A DNA stretch of 28,218 bases from JAFGJQ01 sp964586145 (lineage in GTDB: Bacteria > Planctomycetota > Phycisphaerae > UBA1845), in NCBI GenBank assembly GCA_964586145.1, contig CAZPHH010000065.1, positions 1 to 28,218 of the forward strand. The letters are read 5' to 3'. Under the pieces are notes generated by a model. It had not been told where the DNA came from. It worked only from the letters and a program-made list of their open reading frames with translations, and did no database searches. The position numbers were made by a program, and so were the translations under genes. Below, in pieces: positions 1 through 7,694 of the stretch; within the stretch, counting starts at the first letter, position 1, and the number at the start of each line of letters is the position of its first letter.

Positions 1-47
1 CTGCACCTGCCGCAGATGCCGTTGAGCCGCCTCGCTCTCACTCGGCG

Positions 48-854
48 TCACCCGTCTGGCGTCGCGCGGGCCAGGGCCGCCAGAAGGTCCTCGCAGGACG
101 CGGGAGCGTGGCCGGCGTAGTGGTTGTTGACGAAGACGACCACGTTCCCCCGAGGGATGACGCCGGCCAGGGCGGCCACCAGGCGGCGGATGGCCTCGCT
201 TCGGTCCGCGACCACCCGGTCCCAGGTTCGGGTGACCTTCTCGATGTCTGCCCGGTCGCCGATCAGCCGGACGTAGAGGAAATCGCCGGTCAGCAGGTCG
301 TGGCGGGCCAGCACGTGCTCGGGGGGCGGCATCCAGGCGTGGTCGGCCAGGCAGTACGCGGCCCGGTGGGACTGAAGCAGTTGGAAGAACTCCGGCGTCA
401 GCCAGGCCCGGTTGCGGATCTCCACAGCCACGGGCGTCGGACCGGGGTATTTTTGTAGGAAATTGTCCAGCCGATCAAAGAATTCGTGGGCGTGGCGGAA
501 CGCCTGTTTGTTGAAGTATCCAAACTGGAGGAGCAGAGCGTACGCCTTGGAGCCCAGGGGTTCGATGGCCCGGAGGAACGTGTCGCGCTCCGCGTCGCAG
601 TTCAGCAGGGCTTTCTCGTGCGTAATGGCCTGCGGCACCTTCAGACAGAAGCGGAAGTCGGCGGGCGTGGACGCAGCCCAGTGGGCTGCACGACTGGCCG
701 GCGGAGTTGCGTAAAACGTGGAATCGACCTCAACCGTGTTGAAACGGTCGGCGTACCAGGAGAGGAAGTCGCGCGCGGGCGTCCCGGGCGGGTAGAAAGG
801 CCCGATCCAGTCCTGGTACGACCACCCCGAGGTTCCGACGCGGATGGACGGCAT
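48..854 (-). CDS. DUF72 (YecE-like) domain protein
   Basis: This 268-residue protein opens with the DUF72 signature VGTSGWSYQDWIGPFYPPG, continues through F-N-T-V-E-V-D-S-T-F-Y (about residues 38-48) and has F-C-L-K-V-P-Q-A-I-T-H near residue 70. These are the family's conserved TIM-barrel strands. The biochemical role of DUF72 proteins is not firmly established. The ATG at 854 is preceded on the minus strand by a GGAG about seven bases upstream, which supports this start. The length is slightly above the usual 240 or so. The gene is divergent from the membrane-protein/ABC operon starting at 1084, with about 230 bases shared between them. It runs to the window edge, so a downstream partner, if any, is not visible. 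Family assignment is confident; function is unknown. Confidence 0.9.
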   Translation of the reverse strand: MPSIRVGTSGWSYQDWIGPFYPPGTPARDFLSWYADRFNTVEVDSTFYATPPASRAAHWAASTPADFRFCLKVPQAITHEKALLNCDAERDTFLRAIEPLGSKAYALLLQFGYFNKQAFRHAHEFFDRLDNFLQKYPGPTPVAVEIRNRAWLTPEFFQLLQSHRAAYCLADHAWMPPPEHVLARHDLLTGDFLYVRLIGDRADIEKVTRTWDRVVADRSEAIRRLVAALAGVIPRGNVVVFVNNHYAGHAPASCEDLLAALARATPDG

Positions 855-1083
855 TTGAATCTCCGGCCTGCATTGGAATCGTAGCGTGGCCGTCGATCGT
901 GTACAATGTGGGAGGACGGGGGCCGGGCGACGAGCCGCCTGGTTGCCGGTCGACGGGGACGCGGATAGAATAGGTCGCCGATTGAGACGGGCGACCCCAT
1001 CGGCAGCGTCGGCTCCACTTCTTCGCGTCTTCCTCGACGAGGCAAGCTCGGGTCTGCGGTCACCTTATGCACGGAGTGACCCG

Positions 1084-3567
1084 ATGCGCGGAATCACGTC
1101 TACTCGCTGGGCATACGAATCCAGGGCTTGCGGTCCCGGGGCCCGCTGGTGCGTGCTGACGGTGAAGCGGGCGTTGCTCGCGGGTTTGCTGGCCGCGCTG
1201 GCCGCGTCTCCGGCGATGGGCCGGATCACGGGGGACATCGAGAGCGTGGGCTATCGTACCGGGCCGGATGTGGGGGGCCGGGGGGCGGGCGTCCGCGTGG
1301 GCTCGTGGGTCCCGATCACGGTCAGTCTGGCGCTGGATGGAGAATCCAGCTTTGATGGGGAGTTACGAGTCGAGCAGCGTGACTCTGACGGAGACTTCTG
1401 CTACGACGCGCGGCCGGTCTACCTGACCTCCGACGCCGGCTTCCAGTTTTTCGAGTTGTACGCGGTGGTAGGGGCCGGCGGCGCACCCGCGATCACCGTG
1501 AGCCTGTATGACAAGAGTGGGCGGGTGGTGCCGATGGTCTCGGGCGGCCAGATGGTGACCCGGCTGGCGCCGAGCTTCTCGGTGGAGACCATTCCGGACC
1601 GGGAGCCTGTGGTGGTGTATGTGGCGCCGGTGGAGTGGACGCTGGGCAAGGTGGATTCGCTTCGGAAGGCGGAGCGGCTTCGCGCTTCGGTGCATCTGGT
1701 CAACCGGTCGCCGGGGCAGCTTCCGAGTCGGTGGATCGGGCTGGAGATGGTGGACCATGTGATCTGGGACCGTGCGGATGTGACGGAATTGACGGCCGCG
1801 CAGCAGATTGCCTTGGTCGAGTGGGTGCGGCAGGGGGGGACGTTGCTGATCGCGTCGGCGGCACGTGCCGACACGTTGGCGCGATCGGACGTGTTCGAGC
1901 CGCTGCTGCCGGTGCGGCTCGGGAACGTCGTTCGGACGGAGGATCTGCCGAGGTTTCGGCGGCAGTTGCTGAAGGCCGGTCCGGAGGGAATGGAGGGGAT
2001 CGGGTATCGTGACGGAATCTCCGTCGTCCAGGCGACGTTGCGGGATGCTCCGTTTGTCGAGGCCATCCTGGAGGAAGGTCTTCCCGGGGCGGATGCGGCG
2101 GGGCCGGCGTCCACCGTTCTGATTTCGAGCCGGGGCGTGGGCCGGGGTCGGGTCATTTTCGTGGGCGCCACGGTGCGGGACCTGCTGGAACCCCCGGGCA
2201 ATCCGGAGTCGTTTCTGGCGGCGGTGCTGGGGCTTCGCACACCGTCGATCCAGACGGACCAGAACGTTTCGACGTACCCGCTGTTTCCGTACCTGCAGGA
2301 GGTGGTCGGGTTCCAGGCGACGGGCGCCTCGTACCTGGCGCTGGCGTTCCTGATGGCGTTGATCTACCTGTTCGGCTCGACCTTCGGGTCGTGGGCGTTT
2401 CTGAAGTCTCGGGGCTGGCTGCAGCATAACTGGGCGGTTTTTGCCGCGCTGGCGATCCTCGCCAGCCTCTTGAGCGTCTCGGCGGTGCAGGCGGTGCGGG
2501 GCGTGGGGCAGAAGCTGCACCAGTTGAGCATCGTGGACCTCTCGGTCGGCAGCGCGGAGGCCGTGGCGACCTGCCATTTCGGCCTCAAGACGGGCCTGCA
2601 CTCGGAAGTGGACGTCTGGCTGCCGGATGACTACGCGTCGGCGACGGAGTCGCCGGACGTGCGCAGCTATCTGCGGCCGATGATCGAGATGACGGGAAAC
2701 CTGAGCGACTCGCAGTCGTGGTTCACGGACCCGACGGAATACCGGCTGCGGCCGGCTTCGGCCAAGCTGGACGACGTTCCGGTGCGGGCGACCCTGAAGC
2801 GGCTGGAAGGTCGCTGGAGCGGCACGATCACCGGGAGTGTACAGGCATCCATCCGCGTGTCCCGGAAGAAGGAGATCGTCGAGGAATCGCTGACCGGGGA
2901 CGATTCCAGAACCGTGACCGTCGACGAGATTACCTCGGAGAGCACCCTCACGAACAACCTGGGCGTCGATCTGTACGACTGCTACCTGCTCCAGGCGGAA
3001 GTGGATGCGTTCGACAGGGACCTCAGTTTCCTGTGCCGCTCGCCGCGCGGGCAGAAGGCGACGGTGCGAGGAACGGCCTTCGTGCATCCGCTGGGCACGA
3101 TCCGCGACGGCGAGACCATCCGGGTGGCCGATCGCATCACGAAGGACAGCGCCGGTCGCCCGGTCCGCGCCCGGGACTGGGTGGACGGGAACTCGATGTT
3201 CCGATGGCACGAGCGGTGGGGCAAGCCGTTCGAGAGCCTCGGCTTTGCCACGGGCCTCCAGACGGCTTCGCCGCGCAACGTGCGGCGCGACTTTCAGAAG
3301 GCCCTGCTGCTGCTGACGACGCTGGAGGAGTACTATCCGGGCACGCTGAACGTGAGCCAGTGGAACGCCGGACTCGAGTTGCTGCCCGACCGCTGCCGCG
3401 AGCTGGACCTGAGCGACCGACTGACCCGGAACGCGATGGTCCTGGTCGGGTTCACCAACGACGCGGGTCCGGTGAAGCTCTGCACGCGCACCGGCAGCGG
3501 GAAGTACGAAAGGCTGATGCCGACCGAGGCGTGGACGATGTACCGGGTGATGATTCCGGTGCCGTGA
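1084..3567 (+). CDS. Large membrane-anchored protein of unknown function linked to an ABC transporter
   Basis: I do not recognise a named family. The 827-residue product starts with a likely signal sequence or anchor (KRALLAGLLAALAASPAMG, about residues 26-44). A long extracytoplasmic region follows, containing a segment like a class I glutamine-amidotransferase fold (A-L-V-E-W-V-R-Q-G-G-T-L-L-I-A-S). Two membrane helices lie at about 417-438 and 448-470, then a second large soluble domain. I chose ATG 1084 because GGAG at 1073-1076 sits seven bases upstream. The frame is open further upstream to 886, and GTG codons at 1153 and 1162 just before the hydrophobic stretch are alternatives. The gene lies 44 bases before an ABC ATPase and in line with its permease, so it may be an accessory subunit. 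This resembles the GldG-type partners of gliding/ABC-2 systems in arrangement only; that link is inference. Confidence 0.8.
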   Translation: MRGITSTRWAYESRACGPGARWCVLTVKRALLAGLLAALAASPAMGRITGDIESVGYRTGPDVGGRGAGVRVGSWVPITVSLALDGESSFDGELRVEQRDSDGDFCYDARPVYLTSDAGFQFFELYAVVGAGGAPAITVSLYDKSGRVVPMVSGGQMVTRLAPSFSVETIPDREPVVVYVAPVEWTLGKVDSLRKAERLRASVHLVNRSPGQLPSRWIGLEMVDHVIWDRADVTELTAAQQIALVEWVRQGGTLLIASAARADTLARSDVFEPLLPVRLGNVVRTEDLPRFRRQLLKAGPEGMEGIGYRDGISVVQATLRDAPFVEAILEEGLPGADAAGPASTVLISSRGVGRGRVIFVGATVRDLLEPPGNPESFLAAVLGLRTPSIQTDQNVSTYPLFPYLQEVVGFQATGASYLALAFLMALIYLFGSTFGSWAFLKSRGWLQHNWAVFAALAILASLLSVSAVQAVRGVGQKLHQLSIVDLSVGSAEAVATCHFGLKTGLHSEVDVWLPDDYASATESPDVRSYLRPMIEMTGNLSDSQSWFTDPTEYRLRPASAKLDDVPVRATLKRLEGRWSGTITGSVQASIRVSRKKEIVEESLTGDDSRTVTVDEITSESTLTNNLGVDLYDCYLLQAEVDAFDRDLSFLCRSPRGQKATVRGTAFVHPLGTIRDGETIRVADRITKDSAGRPVRARDWVDGNSMFRWHERWGKPFESLGFATGLQTASPRNVRRDFQKALLLLTTLEEYYPGTLNVSQWNAGLELLPDRCRELDLSDRLTRNAMVLVGFTNDAGPVKLCTRTGSGKYERLMPTEAWTMYRVMIPVP

Positions 3568-3611
3568 GGCGGCGCCGGTGAGGGACGCAACGTAGCGGGA
3601 GACGTGCCGCG

Positions 3612-4541
3612 GTGATCATCGAGACGATCAACCTGACCAAGAAGTACGGCAGCCTGACCGCCCTGGACAATCTTCACCTGAAGATCGAGGACGGGGAGTG
3701 CTTCGGGTACATCGGCCCGAACGGGGCGGGCAAGACCACGACCATCAAGATCCTGGCCACGCTGCTTCAGCCGACGTGGGGCGAGGCCCGCGTGTGCGGC
3801 CACGTGGTGGGCTACGAATCGCGGAAGATCCGCCCGCTGATCGGGTACGTGCCGGACTTCTTCGGGGCCTATGAGGACATGGTGGTCCAGGAGTACCTGG
3901 AGTTTTTCGCGTCGGCCTACAATATTGCGGGCCAGCAGCGGCGACGGGTGGTGGCGGACGTGCTGGAACTGACCGACCTGGCCGGCAAGGCCACCGCCCT
4001 GGTGGATTCGCTTTCACGAGGCATGCAGCAGCGGCTGAGCGTGGCCCGCGTGCTGCTGCACGATCCGAAGGTCCTGCTTATGGACGAGCCGGCCAGCGGC
4101 CTGGATCCGCGGGCCCGCATCGAGATCCGCGAGCTGCTCAAGGAGCTGCGGAACATGGGCAAGACCATCATCATCAGCTCGCACATTCTGCACGAGCTGG
4201 CCGAGCTGTGCACCACGGTGGGCATCATCGAGGAGGGCAAGCTGCTGTTTCACGGGTCCATCGCGGAGATCATCCGCCGCGTGAAGCTGGCGACCCGGGT
4301 GTGCGTGAAGGTGGCGGAGCAGCAGGATCTCGCGGCCCTGATGCTGCAGCGGCTCAGGCACGTCCGAAAGGTGGAGCAGCACAACGGCGCCCTGGTCGTG
4401 GAGATGGACAGCGACACGCACGACTTCTCCGGCCTGGCCCGCGCCCTGCTGGACAACAACTTCCGCGTCCGGGAGATCCGGGAGGAAGAGGTGAACCTGG
4501 AAACGGCGTTTATGCGGCTGACGAAGGGGATCGTGCAGTAG
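3612..4541 (+). CDS. ABC transporter ATP-binding protein (ABC-2 / GldA-like)
   Basis: This is a cytoplasmic ATPase of 309 residues that would power the ABC-2 permease encoded next. Visible motifs are Walker A GPNGAGKTT (35-43), the ABC signature LSRGM (134-138), Walker B LLMDEP followed by a D-loop SGLD (162-165), and the switch histidine H191 in IISSH. The Q-loop position, normally glutamine in I-G-Y-V-P-Q, is aspartate (D82) in IGYVPDFFGAYEDM. The C-terminal 90 or so residues form the accessory domain seen in CcmA/NatA/GldA-type ATPases. The start is a GTG at 3612. The gene follows the 827-residue membrane protein by 44 bases and precedes the permease. The transported substrate cannot be read from the sequence. 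Confidence 0.95.
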   Translation: MIIETINLTKKYGSLTALDNLHLKIEDGECFGYIGPNGAGKTTTIKILATLLQPTWGEARVCGHVVGYESRKIRPLIGYVPDFFGAYEDMVVQEYLEFFASAYNIAGQQRRRVVADVLELTDLAGKATALVDSLSRGMQQRLSVARVLLHDPKVLLMDEPASGLDPRARIEIRELLKELRNMGKTIIISSHILHELAELCTTVGIIEEGKLLFHGSIAEIIRRVKLATRVCVKVAEQQDLAALMLQRLRHVRKVEQHNGALVVEMDSDTHDFSGLARALLDNNFRVREIREEEVNLETAFMRLTKGIVQ

Positions 4542-4620
4542 GAAGGCACGGAGGCACGGAGGGACGGAGGGACGGAGGGACGAAGGGACGGAGGGACGAA
4601 GGGACGAAGGGACGAAGTGG
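4542..4620 (+). repeat. Octamer repeat array (GGGACGAA/GGCACGGA family), copy 1
   Basis: About nine to ten tandem eight-base units lie between the ATPase and permease genes. They begin with GGCACGGA-type units, pass to GGGACGGA and GGGACGAA units, and end in GACGAAGTGG. The same unit order and the same GACGAAGTGR edge recur in other copies (20471-20499, 27946-27984), so the array is a dispersed element rather than one local slippage event. It lies inside a likely operon and would be transcribed. Confidence 0.85.
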
Positions 4621-4655
4621 CGCGGGCGGACAGGACATAAGCGGCGGGGGCGGTG

Positions 4656-6479
4656 ATGACGATTCCGTTTGAAAACCTGGGCATGTGGTTCTGGCGGCTG
4701 CTGCCGGGCAACCCGATCCTGGTGCGGGTGGTCGGGGGCAAGTCACGCCGGCCACGGCACCTGTGGCTGCGCTTCGTCTACCTGGGCGTCCTGGTGGGCG
4801 TGGTGATGATTTCGCTGATGTCCTCCGGCAGCTCGGCCGCCAGCTCTCTGTCCGACCTGGCCCGCGGGGCGTCGCAGACCTTCCGCTGGGCGTCCATCGT
4901 GCAGCTCGCCCTGATGTGCGTGCTGGCCCCGGTGTTCACGGCCGACGCCATCACGCAGGAACGCGACGCGCAGACGTACAACATTCTGCTGACCACGCCG
5001 CTGTCCAACGCCCAGATTGTGCTCGGCTCGCTGCTGAGCCGGCTGTTCTTTGTGGTGACGCTGCTGCTGTCCGGGCTGCCGGTGTTCCTGCTCACCACCA
5101 TCTACGGCGGCGTGACGACCTCGCAGATCGTGCAGAGCTTCGTGATCGCCGGATCGACCGCCCTGGTCACCGGGTCGCTGGCCATCGCGGTCAGCATGAT
5201 CCGGGTGGGCACGCGGCGGACGATCTTCTCCTTCTACCTGCTCATCGGGACGTACCTGCTGGCGGTCTATGCATTCGGTCAGTGGGGCGTGACCCGGGTG
5301 CCGGAGGCGCCCAAAAGCGTGACGGGTGAGCAGTTGAGCTGGCTGGCGGCGTTTCACCCGTTCCTGTGCATGCAGGTGGCACTGAACGAGGTGCAGGCGC
5401 CGCACATCACCCAGGTGGCCCACTACGGCCGGCTGGCGAAGTACTTCATCGCGTATCCGCACACGATGTACGTGGTGCTTTCCACGCTGTCTTCGGTGGT
5501 TCTCATTCTGGTGAGCCTGTTTTTCGTGCGGCGGTCGGCGAAGGAGGGCGAGTCGAACCTGTGGACGAAGATCCAGGGCTGGTTCACCCGGGGCGGCAAC
5601 GGCGAGCGGCACCGGGCGCCCCGCGGGGTTTGGCGAAACCCCGTGGCCTGGCGGGAGGCGGCCACCCGGGCGTCGGCGCTGAGCCGGGGGTTTCTCACGT
5701 ACGTTCTGGTGGGCGGGGGCCTGCTGACGGCCATTCTGCTGCTGGCGTACTACGGGAACGGGACCCTCACTGCGCAGGGAGTCCGGGAGTGGCTGCACGT
5801 GGTGGTGCTGATCGAGTTTGCCACCATTCTGCTGATTGCGACCAACACGGCGGCCACCGCCATCACGAAAGAGCGGGAGTCGAACACGATGGATTTGCTG
5901 CTGTGTACGCCGCTGACCAGCCGGTACATCGTGTGGGGCAAGCTGCGGGGGCTGGTGAGCTTCGCCGTGCCGCTGATCTGCGTGCCGGTGGCGAGTCTGT
6001 TGCTGTTTGCGCTGTATGACGTGGTGCGGCGGGCGGCCGATCCGGCGGTCTTCATCGAGACGGCGCTGGAGGTCGGCGTGCTGATGGTGATCTTCACGGC
6101 CTTTGCCTGCATGATCGGCATGGACCGGTCGCTCAAGAACAAGAAGACGGTGCAGGCGGTGATGGTGAGCGTGGGGCTGCTGGTCGTGCTGTGCCTGGCG
6201 ACGTGGGCCATCTGGTCGCAGATCATCAAGCAGGCGGGCGAGGCGGGGGCGCTGCTGGGGCCGTTCACGCCGATCACCGCCCTGGAGACGCTGGTCAACC
6301 CGACCATGCTCTTCGACGGCGACTCCAACGCCCTGGCCGGCGCTGCGACGCGGGTCCGCGTGCTGGCGCTGTTCGGATCGGCCCTGGCCGCCGGCGTGGT
6401 GGCGCTGATCGTGGCGGGCATGTACAAGTCGATGGTCCGCAACTTCGACATGATCGTGCGGAAGCAGTCGGCGACGTAA
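4656..6479 (+). CDS. ABC-2 type permease, internally duplicated
   Basis: This integral inner-membrane protein of about 607 residues is the expected channel for the preceding ATPase. It carries two related halves. The first has F-T-A-D-A-I-T-Q-E-R-D-A-Q-T then L-L-T-T-P-L-S (about 94-118), and the second has T-A-A-T-A-I-T-K-E-R-E-S-N-T then L-L-C-T-P-L-T (about 398-420). Each is the conserved ABC-2 coupling segment and is flanked by hydrophobic helices, so one gene supplies what is usually a dimer of permeases. A GTG at 4653 directly precedes the ATG at 4656; I prefer the ATG, with the G-rich stretch just upstream as a possible ribosome site. An octamer repeat array separates it from the ATPase. 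Substrate is unknown. Confidence 0.92.
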   Translation: MTIPFENLGMWFWRLLPGNPILVRVVGGKSRRPRHLWLRFVYLGVLVGVVMISLMSSGSSAASSLSDLARGASQTFRWASIVQLALMCVLAPVFTADAITQERDAQTYNILLTTPLSNAQIVLGSLLSRLFFVVTLLLSGLPVFLLTTIYGGVTTSQIVQSFVIAGSTALVTGSLAIAVSMIRVGTRRTIFSFYLLIGTYLLAVYAFGQWGVTRVPEAPKSVTGEQLSWLAAFHPFLCMQVALNEVQAPHITQVAHYGRLAKYFIAYPHTMYVVLSTLSSVVLILVSLFFVRRSAKEGESNLWTKIQGWFTRGGNGERHRAPRGVWRNPVAWREAATRASALSRGFLTYVLVGGGLLTAILLLAYYGNGTLTAQGVREWLHVVVLIEFATILLIATNTAATAITKERESNTMDLLLCTPLTSRYIVWGKLRGLVSFAVPLICVPVASLLLFALYDVVRRAADPAVFIETALEVGVLMVIFTAFACMIGMDRSLKNKKTVQAVMVSVGLLVVLCLATWAIWSQIIKQAGEAGALLGPFTPITALETLVNPTMLFDGDSNALAGAATRVRVLALFGSALAAGVVALIVAGMYKSMVRNFDMIVRKQSAT

Positions 6480-6483
6480 CGGC

Positions 6484-6522
6484 GAAACGCAAAAACGCAA
6501 AAACGCGGAAACGCAGAAACAA
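6484..6522 (+). repeat. A-rich octamer repeat array (AAACGCAG/AAAACGCA family), copy 1
   Basis: Just after the permease stop codon, eight-base units of the type AAAACGCA and AAACGCAG are repeated about five times. The same units reappear at 21378-21415 and at the end of the window (28207-28218). The composition differs from the G-rich octamer family, so I list it separately. Confidence 0.75.
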
Positions 6523-6538
6523 GGAAGGGCGATGGGTG

Positions 6539-6570
6539 TGCCGCTGCTCTTGAGCAGCGGTGATGCGTGT
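6539..6570. repeat. Palindromic hairpin repeat containing TGCTCTTGAGCA, copy 1
   Basis: A near-perfect inverted repeat, CCGCTGCT then CTTG then AGCAGCGG (6541-6560), is followed by GTGATGCGTGT. The same core TGCTCTTGAGCA, the same leading TGCC and the same trailing ACGTGT/GCGTGT recur at 19704-19740. It lies about 60 bases after the permease stop and lacks a T run, so a dispersed palindromic element is more likely than an intrinsic terminator. Confidence 0.7.
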
Positions 6571-6662
6571 TGGCGGCGTCCGTGCGGTCGACGGGAGCCT
6601 GATCGTTGGCCGGATGCGAGGTATGGCGGTTGGGCCGGCTCCATGAGGGCGAGCGGCGTCCC

Positions 6663-6690
6663 TTGACGGGGTTGCGGCCGGGGATAGACT
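6663..6690 (+). promoter_or_regulatory. Putative sigma-70 type promoter for tRNA-Cys
   Basis: TTGACG (6663-6668) and TAGACT (6685-6690) are separated by 16 bases, giving good -35 and moderate -10 matches. Initiation would fall near 6697, about 27 bases before the tRNA 5' end, which is a sensible leader length. No other gene start lies nearby. Confidence 0.55.
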
Positions 6691-6723
6691 ACGTTGCTTG
6701 CCGTCCCCGTGCGGGGGCGGTTC

Positions 6724-6797
6724 GGCGGCGTAGCCAAGTGGACTAAGGCGCGGGTTTGCAAAACCCGTATTCATCGGTTCGAATCCGATCGCCGCCT
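6724..6797 (+). tRNA. tRNA-Cys (anticodon GCA)
   Basis: A full cloverleaf can be drawn. The acceptor GGCGGCG (6724-6730) pairs with CGCCGCC (6790-6796), followed by discriminator T. The anticodon stem CGGGT/ACCCG encloses loop TTGCAAA with anticodon GCA. The T arm ATCGG-TTCGAAT-CCGAT is perfect. The D arm GCC...GGC is present. CCA is not encoded; the next bases are GTTC. It would decode UGC/UGU cysteine codons. Confidence 0.97.
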
Positions 6798-6873
6798 GTT
6801 CTTCTGCCTTCTGTTACCCCCGAATCGGAAACACCTTTCGAGCATGCCCAGCGCAGGGTGGCGGTGATGCGCG

Positions 6874-7344
6874 ATGGACGAACACGATCCGGCGAGCCAC
6901 GTAACACCCAAGCGGCCCGCGCTGTGTGGTCCGGATACAGATTTCCCGCCGGGTGAGCCGTGCGTCCACTGCGGGAAACTGGTGCCGCCGCCGGTAAAAG
7001 AGGATGCGGATGGCAAGGGCTGGTTCGCGGTGTTGTGGCCGGGTGGGGAAACTCTCGCCTGGCTCATCGTTCTCGGCAGTGCGTCTCTGCTGCTCCTGGG
7101 AGTGTGTGCCGGGGCTGTGGTCTTGATCGTTGTCGCGTTGGTTATCTGGCGCGTGTACTTTCCGCGCCGTTGCCCCTGGTGTCGGCAGTGGCAGAGCGCC
7201 CAGGCGGTGAAGCGATGGAAGCGCGGACGCTGTGTAACTTGCGGTTACGGTTTGACCGGCAACGTCAGCGGCGTGTGCCCGGAGTGTGGGACGGCGATCG
7301 CGCGGAAGACGCGGCCGACGGAGGGGAGATCGCCGGGGCGCTGA
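6874..7344 (+). CDS. Small zinc-ribbon membrane protein
   Basis: This is a hypothetical protein of 156 residues. It has a Cys pair C30-x2-C33, a hydrophobic segment at about 60-92 long enough for one or two membrane helices, a Cys pair C100-x2-C103, and a C-terminal zinc ribbon C120-V-T-C-G-Y-G-L...C135-P-E-C138-G. That last motif is widespread in Planctomycetota proteins of unknown role. The ATG at 6874 lacks a strong ribosome site. Two other proteins in this window (10311-11030 and 19893-20267) share the ribbon plus hydrophobic segment architecture. It follows tRNA-Cys by 76 bases. No function is proposed. Confidence 0.7.
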   Translation: MDEHDPASHVTPKRPALCGPDTDFPPGEPCVHCGKLVPPPVKEDADGKGWFAVLWPGGETLAWLIVLGSASLLLLGVCAGAVVLIVVALVIWRVYFPRRCPWCRQWQSAQAVKRWKRGRCVTCGYGLTGNVSGVCPECGTAIARKTRPTEGRSPGR

Positions 7345-7358
7345 AGCGGCAACCACGA

Positions 7359-7487
7359 GGTCGGCTTCAGCCGACCGGCCAGTGCCCCCAGTTTCAACTG
7401 GGGGTGGGCGATTCCCCCTTCCTGTTCTCCGGAGCCGGCTTCCAGCCGGCTTTTTCTGGCGTCGACAGTGTCGCCGGCTGAAGCCGG
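7359..7487. repeat. Cluster of four perfect hairpins with CGGCTTCAGCCG-type ends
   Basis: In order: GGTCGGCT-TC-AGCCGACC (7359-7376), CCCCCAGT-TTCA-ACTGGGGG (7385-7404), AGCCGGCT-TCC-AGCCGGCT (7433-7451) and CCGGCT-GA-AGCCGG (7474-7487). The first and last hairpins contain GGCTTCAGCC in opposite orientation, so the whole ~130-base block looks like a small non-coding element with inverted ends. Its function is unknown; it may act at the RNA level after the upstream gene. Confidence 0.65.
7433..7455 (+). terminator. Possible intrinsic terminator
   Basis: An eight-base GC-rich stem (AGCCGGCT, loop TCC, AGCCGGCT) is followed directly by a run of five T (7451-7455). It lies 89 bases after the stop of the zinc-ribbon gene on the plus strand, in a convergent interval where a terminator is expected. 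It is part of the hairpin cluster, so repeat origin is also possible. Confidence 0.5.
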
Positions 7488-7694
7488 TCCGTTTGCCGGT
7501 CACGCCTGGCCGTCGGCGAGCGGTTCCGAGACGCGTCAGAGTTCCCTGCTCGCCGCGCGGGGGCCCACGCCCGCACGGATGCAAGGCCGTTTTCGTCGCC
7601 AAGTCGCTTGGGTGGCGGTCGAAGGCCGCGCCATGCCGTCGCGTCTGTTGGGTGTTTCGCGCTTGCCCTGTGCAGTCTTCGGCCGCGGTCCGCC

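Larger units (their letters stand above)
7345..7694. other. Intergenic region with hairpin cluster; otherwise no gene seen
   Basis: The first 150 bases hold four hairpins, described separately. From about 7500 to 7694 I see no gene with recognisable protein features on either strand. The region lies between convergent genes: the zinc-ribbon protein on plus and the CpaE-like ATPase on minus. Confidence 0.6.

Noticed and set aside
902..907. TACAAT as a -10 element before the large membrane protein
   Set aside because: No -35 match at suitable distance and no extended -10; too weak to report.
6541..6560. The hairpin after the ABC permease as an intrinsic terminator
   Set aside because: No T run follows it, and a related copy occurs elsewhere with different stem sequence, which fits a dispersed repeat better.
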